Below, in pieces: positions 1 to 9,200 of a stretch of 64,000 bases of DNA. A program made the position numbers and the translations under genes. Positions within the stretch are counted from its first letter, which is position 1, and each line of letters opens with the position of its first letter. The notes beneath the pieces were generated by a model that was not told where the DNA came from, ran no database searches, and worked only from the letters and a program-made list of their open reading frames with translations. Location: assembly GCA_017443145.1 (NCBI GenBank), contig JAFSPA010000006.1:310001-374000 (forward strand), read 5' to 3'. Source of the DNA: Paludibacteraceae bacterium (lineage in GTDB: Bacteria > Bacteroidota > Bacteroidia > Bacteroidales > Paludibacteraceae).

Positions 1-411
1 ACGCGCGAGATTATAATAGGAATCATTCCAGCTATCTGGGCCGCTGAGCCATTCGCCCCAGACTCTGTTGTAATCAACAAGCCATGAGGCTATGCGCGGT
101 TCGTATTGAAGCGAGGGAAAGATATAGCCATGGTCTTTGAGGGCGTCTAACGGCTGGTCAAGAAGAAAATAGAAATAGCCAATGTTTTGGTCGATGCGGC
201 GAAAGAAGGAGGTATTCTCGCCTAAATCCAGCGTCTCCCACGGCATATGGTGGAGGAAATATTCCAGATACACGAACCAGTCGTCCAGCGTGCGCACGGG
301 ATTGGTTTGTAAATGCGGATTATGCATCGCTGCCAAAGCGAGCGATTGATCCATCCAATCGCGCAAGTCAGGATTGGTGTTCAATATGTATTTTATTCGC
401 TCAACAACCAT
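1..411 (-). CDS. Phosphatidylserine decarboxylase-family protein, N-terminal part (cut by left edge)
   Basis: The first 137 residues are visible; the rest lies beyond the left edge. From memory of the family, this part matches the helical N-terminal domain (PSDC, PF12588) that precedes the catalytic domain in a Bacteroidales group of phosphatidylserine decarboxylase-like proteins. Recognisable pieces are MPWETL, FYFLLDQPLD, SWLVDY, VWGEWL and PDSWND, the last three within residues 110-131. The self-cleaving catalytic site would be outside the window, so conversion of phosphatidylserine to phosphatidylethanolamine is not shown here. The ATG at 411 lies 19 bases inside the end of the upstream condensation-like gene, which suggests translational coupling. 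No signal peptide is present. It is the last visible gene of a ten-gene run. An enzymatically different member of the family remains possible. Confidence 0.6.
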   Translation of the reverse strand, partial: MVVERIKYILNTNPDLRDWMDQSLALAAMHNPHLQTNPVRTLDDWFVYLEYFLHHMPWETLDLGENTSFFRRIDQNIGYFYFLLDQPLDALKDHGYIFPSLQYEPRIASWLVDYNRVWGEWLSGPDSWNDSYYNLAR

Positions 412-1496
412 AATGCGTATTTATGTACCAAATCAGCAAAGCGGCGTATGGAACTTTCTTTATAATGTGTGGCGGAATAACGGAACCAGAGAGCTAATTG
501 ATTTTCGTTCTCATGTATCTCCACATCTAAGAGTGCGTAGGCATATTTCTGTAGAGGGAGATCGTTCGGTACACGTAACACATTGACAGCATAGTTCCAG
601 CGTTTGCTATACGGAGCCGTTAGTGTATAGGGGTAATCGCTATGCGCAATACCATTACGAATCTGATTTCGTGCGATCTTAATCAGATTCGATTTATGAT
701 TTATGATTTCTGATTTATGATTTATCTGGAATGGAATATCTCTGTGCAAACTACCAAAGATACGCTGTTCTTCGGGACGCTCACGACCTTCATAAGCCCA
801 CGTGAGCGCAGCAGAATTTGTACCACAATACTCGGCAATTGCTAAGGCTGTGCAAAGTGAGAAAAAGCCGTCTAAAGAAAGGTATTGTGTCTCTGACAAA
901 TGAATTATGCGTTCGAGCAAATCAGTATAATCAGCCTTGAATAATCCCGCTTTTGGCGGAAGTATTGTCCATAGATGTTTGTCTATCGTTGGGCGGACAG
1001 GGATGGATTTATCCGCGAATTCACTTTCTAACCAAACTTTACTATCCGCATAGTGTTTTGACATTTTCCGCTGCTCCACATATTCGAGATATCCCCAATA
1101 ATCATCCGGTTCAAGGGGCTTACCTTCATAAGCTCGAAATACATCTTCCAATAATATCTCCCCACTTTTACCGTCCCCTAATATACGGCTGATGGTTAAG
1201 TTGATAATCAAGTCTTCTCCGTTAGTGGTTAGAGTTATATCATGATAAGGACCATGCAAAATATCATGCACCGGCGAAGCATACTGCTGTCCGCGCCAAT
1301 TGACACGCATCTGAAAAACGGGATGAATCAACAAGGCAGTCCTAATTGCGAGCTCTATGCGATCTTTTTCTTTAGTTCCTCCAGGCCACGTGTATGTAAA
1401 CGGGAATTTATACACTCCCGGCATCCAGCGCGTCATGTCATAGACGAGTTGGGAGAAGGGAAGAAGAGGATATGTCTTCGAGTGGCGATTAGTCAT
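393..1496 (-). CDS. Stand-alone condensation-domain-like (CAT/NRPS C-domain fold) protein
   Basis: A 367-residue protein without signal peptide or TM segment. It resembles a free-standing condensation domain of the chloramphenicol acetyltransferase/NRPS superfamily. The start MTNRHSKTYPLLPFSQLVYD, the SRILGDG segment (residues 103-109, at the place of the HHxxxDG active-site motif) and YEGRERPEEQRIFGSLHRDI (235-254, matching the conserved GRxxPE...G motif) support this. The first two active-site histidines are replaced by Ser-Arg, so classical His-dependent acyl transfer is doubtful; such degenerate members often keep a binding or non-canonical role. Residues 257-271 are encoded by a 35 bp heptanucleotide array. 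The start overlaps the stop of the DUF4105 gene by four bases (ATGA), and its own end overlaps the PSD-like gene by 19 bases. Substrate unknown. Confidence 0.6.
   Translation of the reverse strand: MTNRHSKTYPLLPFSQLVYDMTRWMPGVYKFPFTYTWPGGTKEKDRIELAIRTALLIHPVFQMRVNWRGQQYASPVHDILHGPYHDITLTTNGEDLIINLTISRILGDGKSGEILLEDVFRAYEGKPLEPDDYWGYLEYVEQRKMSKHYADSKVWLESEFADKSIPVRPTIDKHLWTILPPKAGLFKADYTDLLERIIHLSETQYLSLDGFFSLCTALAIAEYCGTNSAALTWAYEGRERPEEQRIFGSLHRDIPFQINHKSEIINHKSNLIKIARNQIRNGIAHSDYPYTLTAPYSKRWNYAVNVLRVPNDLPLQKYAYALLDVEIHENENQLALWFRYSATHYKESSIRRFADLVHKYALWLLSE
691..725 (-). repeat. Intragenic 7-bp tandem array, AAATCAx family (5 units)
   Basis: Five consecutive 7-bp units, GATTTAT/GATTTCT on the plus strand, lie inside the condensation-like gene and encode a run of the type INHKSEIINHKS. 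In the coding sense the unit is AAATCAT. One unit carries G instead of T exactly where the T would create an in-frame TAA. The same unit family occurs at 27870-27904 and 62922-62956, each time 35 bp long. Confidence 0.85.
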
Positions 1497-2392
1497 TTCG
1501 AGATAACGTATTTACGCAATAACGGGATTAGTATCCCACAGGCTATCAATATCAGCAGCAATATACAGCATACTTGCGGGGTGAACCAAGGTCGTTTCGT
1601 GACCACCGGTTCTGCCTTCACCAAGTCGTCAATATATGTCAGCATTGGTTCGCCATTAATTGTAGCCAAGGACCATACTTCGAGCAAATCGTTGGGGAAT
1701 ATCACTTTTTGCTTGGGAGAACGAAGTCTTTTCAATTCGTCGCTTGTCGTTAGACGAAGACCTAATGTCGTCCACGGGTAATCATACAGATGTTCTTCAG
1801 CTATCTCCATTGCGGATTTCGTGTAAAATTTCTCCGGCCAGTTGTACGAAATCGTATCGGGAAGCAAAGCTCGTTCTACATATCTAAGTAGCGTATTGGT
1901 ACACCCAAACTTAATGAGGTCCATCTGCAGATCTTGTTCTGCGAGCATATGGTTATCCATTTGTTCCCAAAGACGTTGTTCAGATTCAGGCGGCATGTTG
2001 ATGCGGTATTCGTGGACAGCGCGCTTCCAAACACGATAGTCCTCTACGTACTCTTCCGTCGGAATAGCAAACATGCCCATTTTGAGTTTACCGGTGAGAT
2101 AATCCAATAACTGACCTTTGATTTTCTCACTTTCATAACTAAAGCAATAGTCTAATCCAAATGTTGGACACTGTAAACGCAAGAACGCATGGCCAGTAAT
2201 ACCCAGATAATCTTGACTTTGGTCTGTCGGGTCGGCGACGCAAAGAGAAACAAGGACAAAGTCCGGAGCGAGGCGGTCGATGGTGTCGTTGAAGCCTTGC
2301 GCGGCGTTGCGCTCGGCGACGGTTTGTGTGTCCTGCGCCCAGAGGGGAAAGCAGAACAACAGCATCAATAATATACTACAAAGTTTTTGCAT
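1493..2392 (-). CDS. DUF4105 / Lnb-like protein with signal peptide and C-terminal TM helix
   Basis: A 299-residue protein with a signal peptide (residues 1-19, ending FPLWAQ). The extracytoplasmic domain has the DUF4105 signature GHAFLRL around His68 and a later Cys in FGCTNTLLRYVE. One TM helix sits near residues 270-293, followed by a short basic tail. DUF4105 is also known as the periplasmic domain of Lnb, a lipoprotein N-acyl (lyso-form) transferase of some Firmicutes. In Bacteroidota the family is common and its function is not settled for most members. The protein should face the periplasm, anchored in the inner membrane. It is followed by the condensation-like gene with an ATGA overlap and is preceded by a 45-base gap. 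An acyl-transfer role on lipoproteins or lipids is an inference. Confidence 0.65.
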   Translation of the reverse strand: MQKLCSILLMLLFCFPLWAQDTQTVAERNAAQGFNDTIDRLAPDFVLVSLCVADPTDQSQDYLGITGHAFLRLQCPTFGLDYCFSYESEKIKGQLLDYLTGKLKMGMFAIPTEEYVEDYRVWKRAVHEYRINMPPESEQRLWEQMDNHMLAEQDLQMDLIKFGCTNTLLRYVERALLPDTISYNWPEKFYTKSAMEIAEEHLYDYPWTTLGLRLTTSDELKRLRSPKQKVIFPNDLLEVWSLATINGEPMLTYIDDLVKAEPVVTKRPWFTPQVCCILLLILIACGILIPLLRKYVISK

Positions 2393-2437
2393 AAAGATAT
2401 CTGTTTTTCAGTAAATTGTTCGGTTATCCGTAAAAAC

Positions 2438-3868
2438 TTATGTCGTTGGTTGTTTGGGCAAAAGGGATAGGTCGTTGTCCGGGCAGCTGCGGTAGAACCA
2501 AAAGTTAGCTATTAGGTTCTGCTCGAAAGCTCTCTCATAGGTTTTCTTCTGCCCGCGTGCCTTGAAAGACAATAAGGCCGTATCGAATTCGGTGTTATAA
2601 TAATCCTCCTTTTCGCGTTTGTGGATTATAGGAGCGAGATTCTTGCTCATGGTGACCGAGCTCCATTCGACGATATGGATTGTCTCGACTTCGTCTATTT
2701 TCTCTGCTCCTACCGGAAGATGACCTTGACGTATTTCGTCTTCTCTTATGGCTTTCTTTTGCTTTTTATCGTCGTCAAATTTTGAATGCAGGGCCTCGTA
2801 TTCGCCCAAATTTATGTCCAGATGCACCGTGTAGAACAAGGTCGGTTTGCCACCTTCGTAGATATCGCGTGAGAGGCCTAAGAATTGGATATTGATTTTG
2901 TTGGTATTATCTTGTACCCATTCTTCAGGTATCTGGATAGCCTCGGCAATGCAGTCGTAAATACAATTTTTGGTTACGTATTCGGGTTGCAGTTTGCCTG
3001 CGTACTTACCCGGTTGCGTCTCCATTTTGAGTCTGGTAGCGATACTTGCAGTCACTTTGTTTTTCGCCACCGTAGCTCTTGGTCCGCGTTGCGGTAAGAG
3101 TAGCCATTTTTCGTTGCCCTTCTCCTCATCTTTGAGGAAGACTAAAGCATTTATACCGAAGTGGTTAGACATACGTGAGCGTTGCGGCGGAATTAATGTG
3201 TCCGAGTTCTCAAAGAGCGAGCGGATGGTCATCTCGGGCTTGAGTTCGTAGTCTAACGCACGGTTGGTGAGCAAGTGCGATAGATAGGTGCTTCGCATCG
3301 TGCGAATAACGGCCAGATTATTCCCTTTGGGGTGCACCACTTCCTTTAGTCGTACGGTGACGCTGCGGGTGGTATCGCTCATGGCATGTGCCTCAATGAG
3401 TTCGAAGAAATTGGACTTGATAAACGGGTCTAATTCAAAGAACTCGTCAGGATAGTCATCAATCTGGAGTTCGGTAAACGTACCGGCTCGGAGCAGTTCT
3501 TCGCAGTAAACAGCAAAGAGGGCATCTTTATGCAATTTGAACCAATGGAGATAGTGCATATTATACTGCTTCCACATGTCCGAATTGGAGTAGCTGACCT
3601 TATTCTTATCTTCGTTGCGATGCGCAAAAAGGAAGATGACGCGGTACAAGATATACGCCGTAAACAAGCCGATTACCGTAGCTAAGAGATTGACGGCAAG
3701 TTCCTCCCAGATTGTTTTATCTGCGCAAGGCAAAAGGCCGCAAACGATGAGTGCTAATGCGCCCGCAAGGAGAATTATTCCCACAGCACATGCGACATGA
3801 TACCATTTGCGATTCTGGCGGTATAGTTTATTGAATGCGTGTTTGATTTTGTCTTCCAGGTCTTCCAT
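2438..3868 (-). CDS. Unrecognised protein with two N-terminal TM helices
   Basis: I do not recognise this 476-residue protein. Two hydrophobic helices sit near residues 25-47 and 55-83 (CAVGIILLAGALALIVCGLL and a second ending YRVIFLF). A large soluble part of about 390 residues follows, probably cytoplasmic. Around residues 235-350 the pattern is a beta-strand (NALVFLKD), WLLLPQRGPR, then a helix with CIAEAIQIPEEW. This is faintly like a Nudix fold, but the GX5EX7REUXEEXGU box is missing, so the similarity may be chance. The Met at 3868 is supported by the 5-base gap to the oxidoreductase gene before it. It lies in the same run as the Lnb-like and condensation-like genes, which hints at an envelope-associated role. 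Confidence 0.5.
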   Translation of the reverse strand: MEDLEDKIKHAFNKLYRQNRKWYHVACAVGIILLAGALALIVCGLLPCADKTIWEELAVNLLATVIGLFTAYILYRVIFLFAHRNEDKNKVSYSNSDMWKQYNMHYLHWFKLHKDALFAVYCEELLRAGTFTELQIDDYPDEFFELDPFIKSNFFELIEAHAMSDTTRSVTVRLKEVVHPKGNNLAVIRTMRSTYLSHLLTNRALDYELKPEMTIRSLFENSDTLIPPQRSRMSNHFGINALVFLKDEEKGNEKWLLLPQRGPRATVAKNKVTASIATRLKMETQPGKYAGKLQPEYVTKNCIYDCIAEAIQIPEEWVQDNTNKINIQFLGLSRDIYEGGKPTLFYTVHLDINLGEYEALHSKFDDDKKQKKAIREDEIRQGHLPVGAEKIDEVETIHIVEWSSVTMSKNLAPIIHKREKEDYYNTEFDTALLSFKARGQKKTYERAFEQNLIANFWFYRSCPDNDLSLLPKQPTT

Positions 3869-3873
3869 ATTGT

Positions 3874-4761
3874 TTAGTTATTTATCCAGATTATACGATA
3901 CATTTCTTTGAGCATAGTCTCATCGGGAATGAGGTCGGGGTAGAGGCGGTAGAAGTTGGCATACTGATTGGTAAGGCGATCTCCCTCGGCGCGGAAGACC
4001 TCTTGGCCATCGATTTGAACAGTTTGCTTGGAGTGGTTGATGAGGATATGCTTACCGTCAGCCTTTATCTCTGTCTCTTTTTGATTGACACCCGGATGCC
4101 ATATGATGGTAACTTCGATTTTCGTTTCCTTATAACGAGCCGCCATATTCGACATATAAGGTAATCCGCTCGACTCATCCAACTTATGACGCAAGCGCAC
4201 ATCCTCTAAACGTGGCACCATACGCAGTATAGGCGCCAACGCGTTCGGAGCGCTGTCCATCCAACTACCGCATAGTGAACGATATGGCTCTTCTATACGC
4301 CCTTGCGCATCCACATACGGGTCAACCAGTGTCGTCGAAACAGATTGGATATTTTGCAAAGGAAAATGCGTCTCGAACCAAAGCAACTCCGGGCCATATA
4401 CCGTATGATGTATTGGAACAAAACGACCACGCATCTCATCCGAAAAGAACAAGTCACACTCCTCTTTCGTCGCAGCCAGAGGCTTCTCGACGAACGGAAG
4501 GATATTGCGTGCGACACAGGCTTTCGCTATCTCGTAATGCGCAGCAGGCGGCGTAGCGATGATTGCCACATCGGGACGAACAGCGTCTAACATCTGCGAA
4601 TAATCGCGATAGAAAGGAAGGTCGCTCCATAGCGGATCTGTCGCGGCTTCCTCTCGCAGGTCGCAAACGGCGCACAGGTCGAATCGCTCCGAGCGGCGCA
4701 AACCTGCCACGTGGTAGTGGGCAATAGTTCCTAATCCAATGATAACGGTTTTGTATTTCAT
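3874..4761 (-). CDS. Gfo/Idh/MocA-family oxidoreductase
   Basis: A 295-residue NAD(P)-dependent sugar-type dehydrogenase/reductase. The N-terminal Rossmann fold starts MKYKTVIIGLGTIAHYH, with the glycine loop GLGTIA at residues 9-14, and VEKPLA carries the EKP motif of the family around residue 105. The C-terminal alpha/beta domain is shorter than usual (the family is often 320-380 residues). An in-frame Met further upstream (base 4866) would add 35 residues unlike the family and overlap the protease gene; the start at 4761 is one base after the protease stop and gives the proper Rossmann N-terminus. The substrate cannot be told. There is no signal peptide, so it is cytoplasmic. Confidence 0.85.
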   Translation of the reverse strand: MKYKTVIIGLGTIAHYHVAGLRRSERFDLCAVCDLREEAATDPLWSDLPFYRDYSQMLDAVRPDVAIIATPPAAHYEIAKACVARNILPFVEKPLAATKEECDLFFSDEMRGRFVPIHHTVYGPELLWFETHFPLQNIQSVSTTLVDPYVDAQGRIEEPYRSLCGSWMDSAPNALAPILRMVPRLEDVRLRHKLDESSGLPYMSNMAARYKETKIEVTIIWHPGVNQKETEIKADGKHILINHSKQTVQIDGQEVFRAEGDRLTNQYANFYRLYPDLIPDETMLKEMYRIIWINN

Positions 4762-4762
4762 A

Positions 4763-6271
4763 TTACGGTTGTAACATTTTGGTGCGGATGACGGTTGAGC
4801 CACGACGTGTTTCGAGTAGATAGAGATTGAGTGTACCGAAGGACATGAGGAAGGTTTTGCGGACAACGACTTCGTCGCTATCGGAAATTAAAGGTGCTTT
4901 GGTCGGTATGTCGCATCCTTCGGGATAAGTGGTAGAGACGACGCCGTCGCAGACATAGATAGTGGTATAGGTATCGGCATACCGGCAAGGCATAGGCAAC
5001 CATTGGTGTTGGTGTTTGTACACGGCGCAGAGTTGGTATTTGCCGTTGGGTAATTGCGGGAGTATGAGGCTGTCGCGCTTCATGAGAACGGTCTTGTGAT
5101 AACCGGCCTTGAGGGAGACAAAGGTAGAGTCGAAAAGGTCGTCTTCGGTGCATGGTGAAAGGGCTACGCCGTAGGCACCGGAGTAGTTATGCAGGCCGAA
5201 GTTCTGCATTTTGTGCACCGTCATAGTGAAGGTGTCGGTTATCTCCCACGTATCGCGCGAGAAAGTGACAGAGTCTGATCCCATCTGGTAAGGGAAGATA
5301 TATGGATCGGCAGCAGGAGGTTGGATGCCGACATAGAAACACATGGACTTATTGTACGTTGCTCGTGTGGTGTCCTCCGGGTTATCGGAAGGCTTGAGGT
5401 TGGGCAACAAGTAATAACCATCGGCTACTCCACCCCAACCCCAGTTGATATGGAAATAGCCCTCGGCATTGAATCCATCACAGATGAAGGCGTGTCCAGA
5501 CTTACCGTTGGAGGCATTGATGAGGACAGGGTGTTTGCGTCGCAGTTCGTCGCGTAGGAGGGCGGCGAGGCTGTCATAGGAATATATGGATTTATTGAGG
5601 GCTTGGTAGTTAGGATCGTAGCCGAAGTAAGTCTCGAGCGCAGATGGAACGTGCTTGGTGTAGGCGGAGGACTGATGGTCTTTGCCTGAGTCGTATCGCA
5701 TATCGACCGCGACGCCGCAGTGGTAGAGGAGTTGCGCAATCGTTGCGCGTTTAGCAGGAGGAATATACGCTGCCTTGTAAGTATTATGCATATTGTTCCA
5801 GACGTAGGTCGTGTTACCGAAATGGGCATAGAGGGAGTCTGTGCGTGTGGAGTCGCTGTTGTACCAACGGTAGCCATGTTCGCCTATTCCCTGATTGGGA
5901 TAGCGGTAGTAGTACATGATTTGCGCCATAGCAGTTGCGACACATCCTGCCGCCGCGCGGGACGAGCCGGCGTACTTGGGAACGGAGTCATTGAAGGGAG
6001 CGCTCTGAGCCCATTGGGAAGTAAGTAGTGGTTTGACGGAGTCACTGCACACAGGTGGTATAAGAGGTGCAGACGGGTCGTAATGGCTCATCCACTCGAT
6101 GAGGGCAGGCGGCAGGTCTATCTCTTTGTCCGAAAGGGAATCGGCATAGCCGAGAACAGCAGGCAGACGTTGGTCAGTAGCGCGTAAGACAAAGCGTTGA
6201 GGATTAATTGCGCTCACCGAGATGGCGAGCGCAAGAAAGAGGAATATATGAGTGAGCCTGAGCGTTCTCAT
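4763..6271 (-). CDS. Secreted C10-family (streptopain-like) cysteine protease
   Basis: A 502-residue secreted protease with a signal peptide (residues 1-21). The catalytic domain has the C10 motif GCVATAMAQIM (nucleophile Cys110) and GHAFICDGFN (catalytic His260), followed by HINWGWGG (residues 274-281), which holds the Trp/Gly loop of this family. The propeptide is short: only about 55-75 residues separate the signal peptide from the mature domain, against about 120 in streptopain. A beta-rich C-terminal region follows from about residue 330. The last 30 residues (from about FLMSFGTLNLYLLETRR) look like a degenerate T9SS sorting domain, so export by T9SS is plausible. The gene lies between T9SS cargo (4-base gap) and an oxidoreductase (1-base gap). 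It may process surface or host proteins; the target is unknown. Confidence 0.85.
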   Translation of the reverse strand: MRTLRLTHIFLFLALAISVSAINPQRFVLRATDQRLPAVLGYADSLSDKEIDLPPALIEWMSHYDPSAPLIPPVCSDSVKPLLTSQWAQSAPFNDSVPKYAGSSRAAAGCVATAMAQIMYYYRYPNQGIGEHGYRWYNSDSTRTDSLYAHFGNTTYVWNNMHNTYKAAYIPPAKRATIAQLLYHCGVAVDMRYDSGKDHQSSAYTKHVPSALETYFGYDPNYQALNKSIYSYDSLAALLRDELRRKHPVLINASNGKSGHAFICDGFNAEGYFHINWGWGGVADGYYLLPNLKPSDNPEDTTRATYNKSMCFYVGIQPPAADPYIFPYQMGSDSVTFSRDTWEITDTFTMTVHKMQNFGLHNYSGAYGVALSPCTEDDLFDSTFVSLKAGYHKTVLMKRDSLILPQLPNGKYQLCAVYKHQHQWLPMPCRYADTYTTIYVCDGVVSTTYPEGCDIPTKAPLISDSDEVVVRKTFLMSFGTLNLYLLETRRGSTVIRTKMLQP

Positions 6272-6275
6272 GTTC

Positions 6276-9200
6276 TTAATAGATGACTACCCTGTATGTG
6301 TGTGCAGCCGTTTTACCGTCCTGCGGGGCGAGTTGCAAGAGGAATGTGCCTGCAGCTTGCGGCGTAGCGATATACGAGTCGTTATAGTCCTGTTCGGAAA
6401 CGGATAGTCCGAGCGGCGAGAACCAACGAGCCTTACCCATACCCGGCACTTTAATCGTAGAGCCCAACGGCATGAGGGACGGGATATTGGATACTTTCTG
6501 CACCTTAGTCGGTGTGAAGTCGCAGGTCATGAGTTTCTGTCCATCCTTACGCGTCACTTCTGCCGAATAGTTCGCCGAGAAGTCGAGTCCGCCATCCACG
6601 AAGAGGTAGGACTGTGTTGCGCCATCGATAGGTTTGCCGTCCTTATACCACTGGAAAGCGGTGAAATCGTATCCTGCGCCCGGGTTATAGATATCATTGT
6701 ACTCGGCATTCTTGAGTGCGAGCACGTCGTTCCAGCGCTGTGTGAGAACAGTTGCAGGATAGCGCATCTCGATGGTGTACGGCAAGTTGACATCCTGTTC
6801 GGGCAGCGTATCGTGAAGGGTGAGCACGCCCTTGTAGATATTCGGATAGAGGTCCGTCGGTACAGGGATGACGATAGCCGGAGTGAGTCCGACATACGGA
6901 ATGTTATCGCGATGGATAGACGGTATCTTAGTGGTGTCCTCGAAGACATTGGAGTAGAGTTTGGTTTTACCCTTTATTATCTCCACTTCGAGTGCTACGG
7001 AAGCGTCACCTTGGCAGGCTATGTAGTTCTCGGTCAGCAGTTTAGCAGCGAGTGTCTCGTAGATAGAGAGGTTGAGCACAGCAGCTGTGTCGCAAGACTC
7101 CGAGATATAGTGATATACACCTTGCTTGTTGTATTCGGTACCGTGGAAGTTATAGGTCTCGTAGTCGAATATCATCGTTGTGACGGTATCGCGATGCGGT
7201 TCACGGAGGCTGAAATAGTGCACGGTGTCGCACGAAGAAGAGGAGGGCACAACGATGGAGTCGAGGTCCTTATAATCCGTATAGTGCTTTCCGCGCCATG
7301 TATAGCCTTTACCGGAGTCTTTATCGGCATCGCAGAGGTAAGCGATGGTAGAGTCAGAATAGTGCTCAATCGGTGCGAGTGTGAAGGTGATCGTCTGTTC
7401 GTCCTCACATGTCAGATAGCGTGTTCTAAGGGTGACGGTATAGGTAGAGTCTTTCGTTTCGTCCGCCTTGAAGGGGTGGATGGCAATCGGGTCATACGAC
7501 TTGGTACCATCGCCAAAGTCCCACTCAATATATTGCAGTTTATGGCGTGTCGAGACGAGGGTATCGCCCGTAACGTGGTCAATTTCCTCTACATAGCTCT
7601 TCGATGCATCAAAACGTACGCGATAAGTATTGGTCTCGCAGTTCATGTCGTAGAGGGCTTGTTTGCCTACAGAGACAGGGTTGGTAGCGAGCGTAGAGGC
7701 ATAGAGCGAGAAGTAGCAGGTTGTGTCTTGGACGAACATGCAGTCAACCACATACAGGCTGTCGTCATGGTATCCTGCCTCATACTTCTGGCTACGTCCG
7801 AGGATATATTGTTCATCCAACGAACCATCGTCTTTGCGGAATTTCTCATTGTAAGCATAAGCCCAACGATAGACAAAACCGTCCGGCGCCTCGAAGACAG
7901 GGTTGATGGTATCGCACTTCATACCTTTGAGCTGTCCGTCGGAGCAACTGAGGGTGAAATAAGCGTAACCAGCATGCGCCGTTTGTGCACAGTCAAATGT
8001 AGTAAGGCGGACTGTCAGTTTTTTATTCTGATATTGCGGATCCCGAAGGTTGACACCCACCGTGGTCCATTCCTTCCATACTATATCATAAGACCTCAAA
8101 TTTGATTTCGCAGCAGGAGTGAGATGCCATCCTTGCTCGGCGGCACCAGGTTTGAGTGTACCACTTTTCGTATAGGCAGAGTTGACATTGAAATCCGCCC
8201 GTCCACATTCACCGATGGACTTATTGCCAATTAAAACATCCAGCTTAAAGCGCGTTTGTATATCATCGGTATGCGATTTATCCGCTTCAAAGACAGGAGC
8301 ATATTTGAGCATGAGAACCGGATAATCAATTGTATCTACATTGAAAGAGAACTCAATTCGTTCGGTCTGATTTCCATTCTCCCAGTTACCAAGACGGACT
8401 GAAGCCAACTCGCCTTCCGGAATGGTGGGTAGCAAGCCCTCAGTATGGAGATCCCGCTCAGTTTTATCGAAATGAATAGTATGGCGGCTGAGCGAGTTAG
8501 CCGGACCCAAATCTACGGGCGCACCAAGCACATAATTATTGAAATTATCTGAGGAAGAAAATCCCGTACCGGTATAACATTTTGCCTTATCGAGGTTGAG
8601 GTAGTCCACGCACATCTGATCGGGATAATAGACGAGTTTGGAGATACTGGTTTTGATGCTATAGAGGTCATCGTTACACTTAGCGCGGACGATGAAGTCT
8701 GTTTGTCCCATTGGCAGGCCAGCAAAGTCGGTGGAAGTTCCAGAGACGATACTCGGTCCGTACCATGTTTCTTCCTCATAGGAATAAGCGAGCACCTCGT
8801 ATTCGGATGCCGTACCCACCCACGAGAAGGTAGTGATATTGTCGTGAATATCGAGCGATAAGCCAACCGGTTCGTCACAAGGACGAGTGTCCAGAATAGC
8901 GATGTTATCAATCATACCACCGGGCTGTTGCGTCATTGCAGAAGTGTTCGCCCAAACGAAAACCAATAAGTGCGGTTTACCGTCGCATTCCGAGTTCGCA
9001 ATAGAACCGACATAGGTTTTCCACGTCTGCGTACCTCCGAGGTAATCCATATTGGCCTTAGGTTGCAGCGAGATGATATAGTTCTCATGCGTCGAAGGAA
9101 CGCCTGCAAAGGTAGCAATAGAGTTCGCAGGAATATTGTCTTCTACCGGAATCCACATGAGGTAGATACCATCCATTAAACTTGCCACATTACCCATACC

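Noticed and set aside
4762-4866. Longer N-terminus for the Gfo/Idh/MocA oxidoreductase
   Set aside because: The extra 35 residues overlap the protease gene and precede the Rossmann start MKYKTVIIGLG.
6813-8105. 430-codon plus-strand open frame
   Set aside because: It is antisense to the 1,089-residue cargo gene, whose domains (PKD, jelly-roll) are clear. The antisense product has no recognisable feature.
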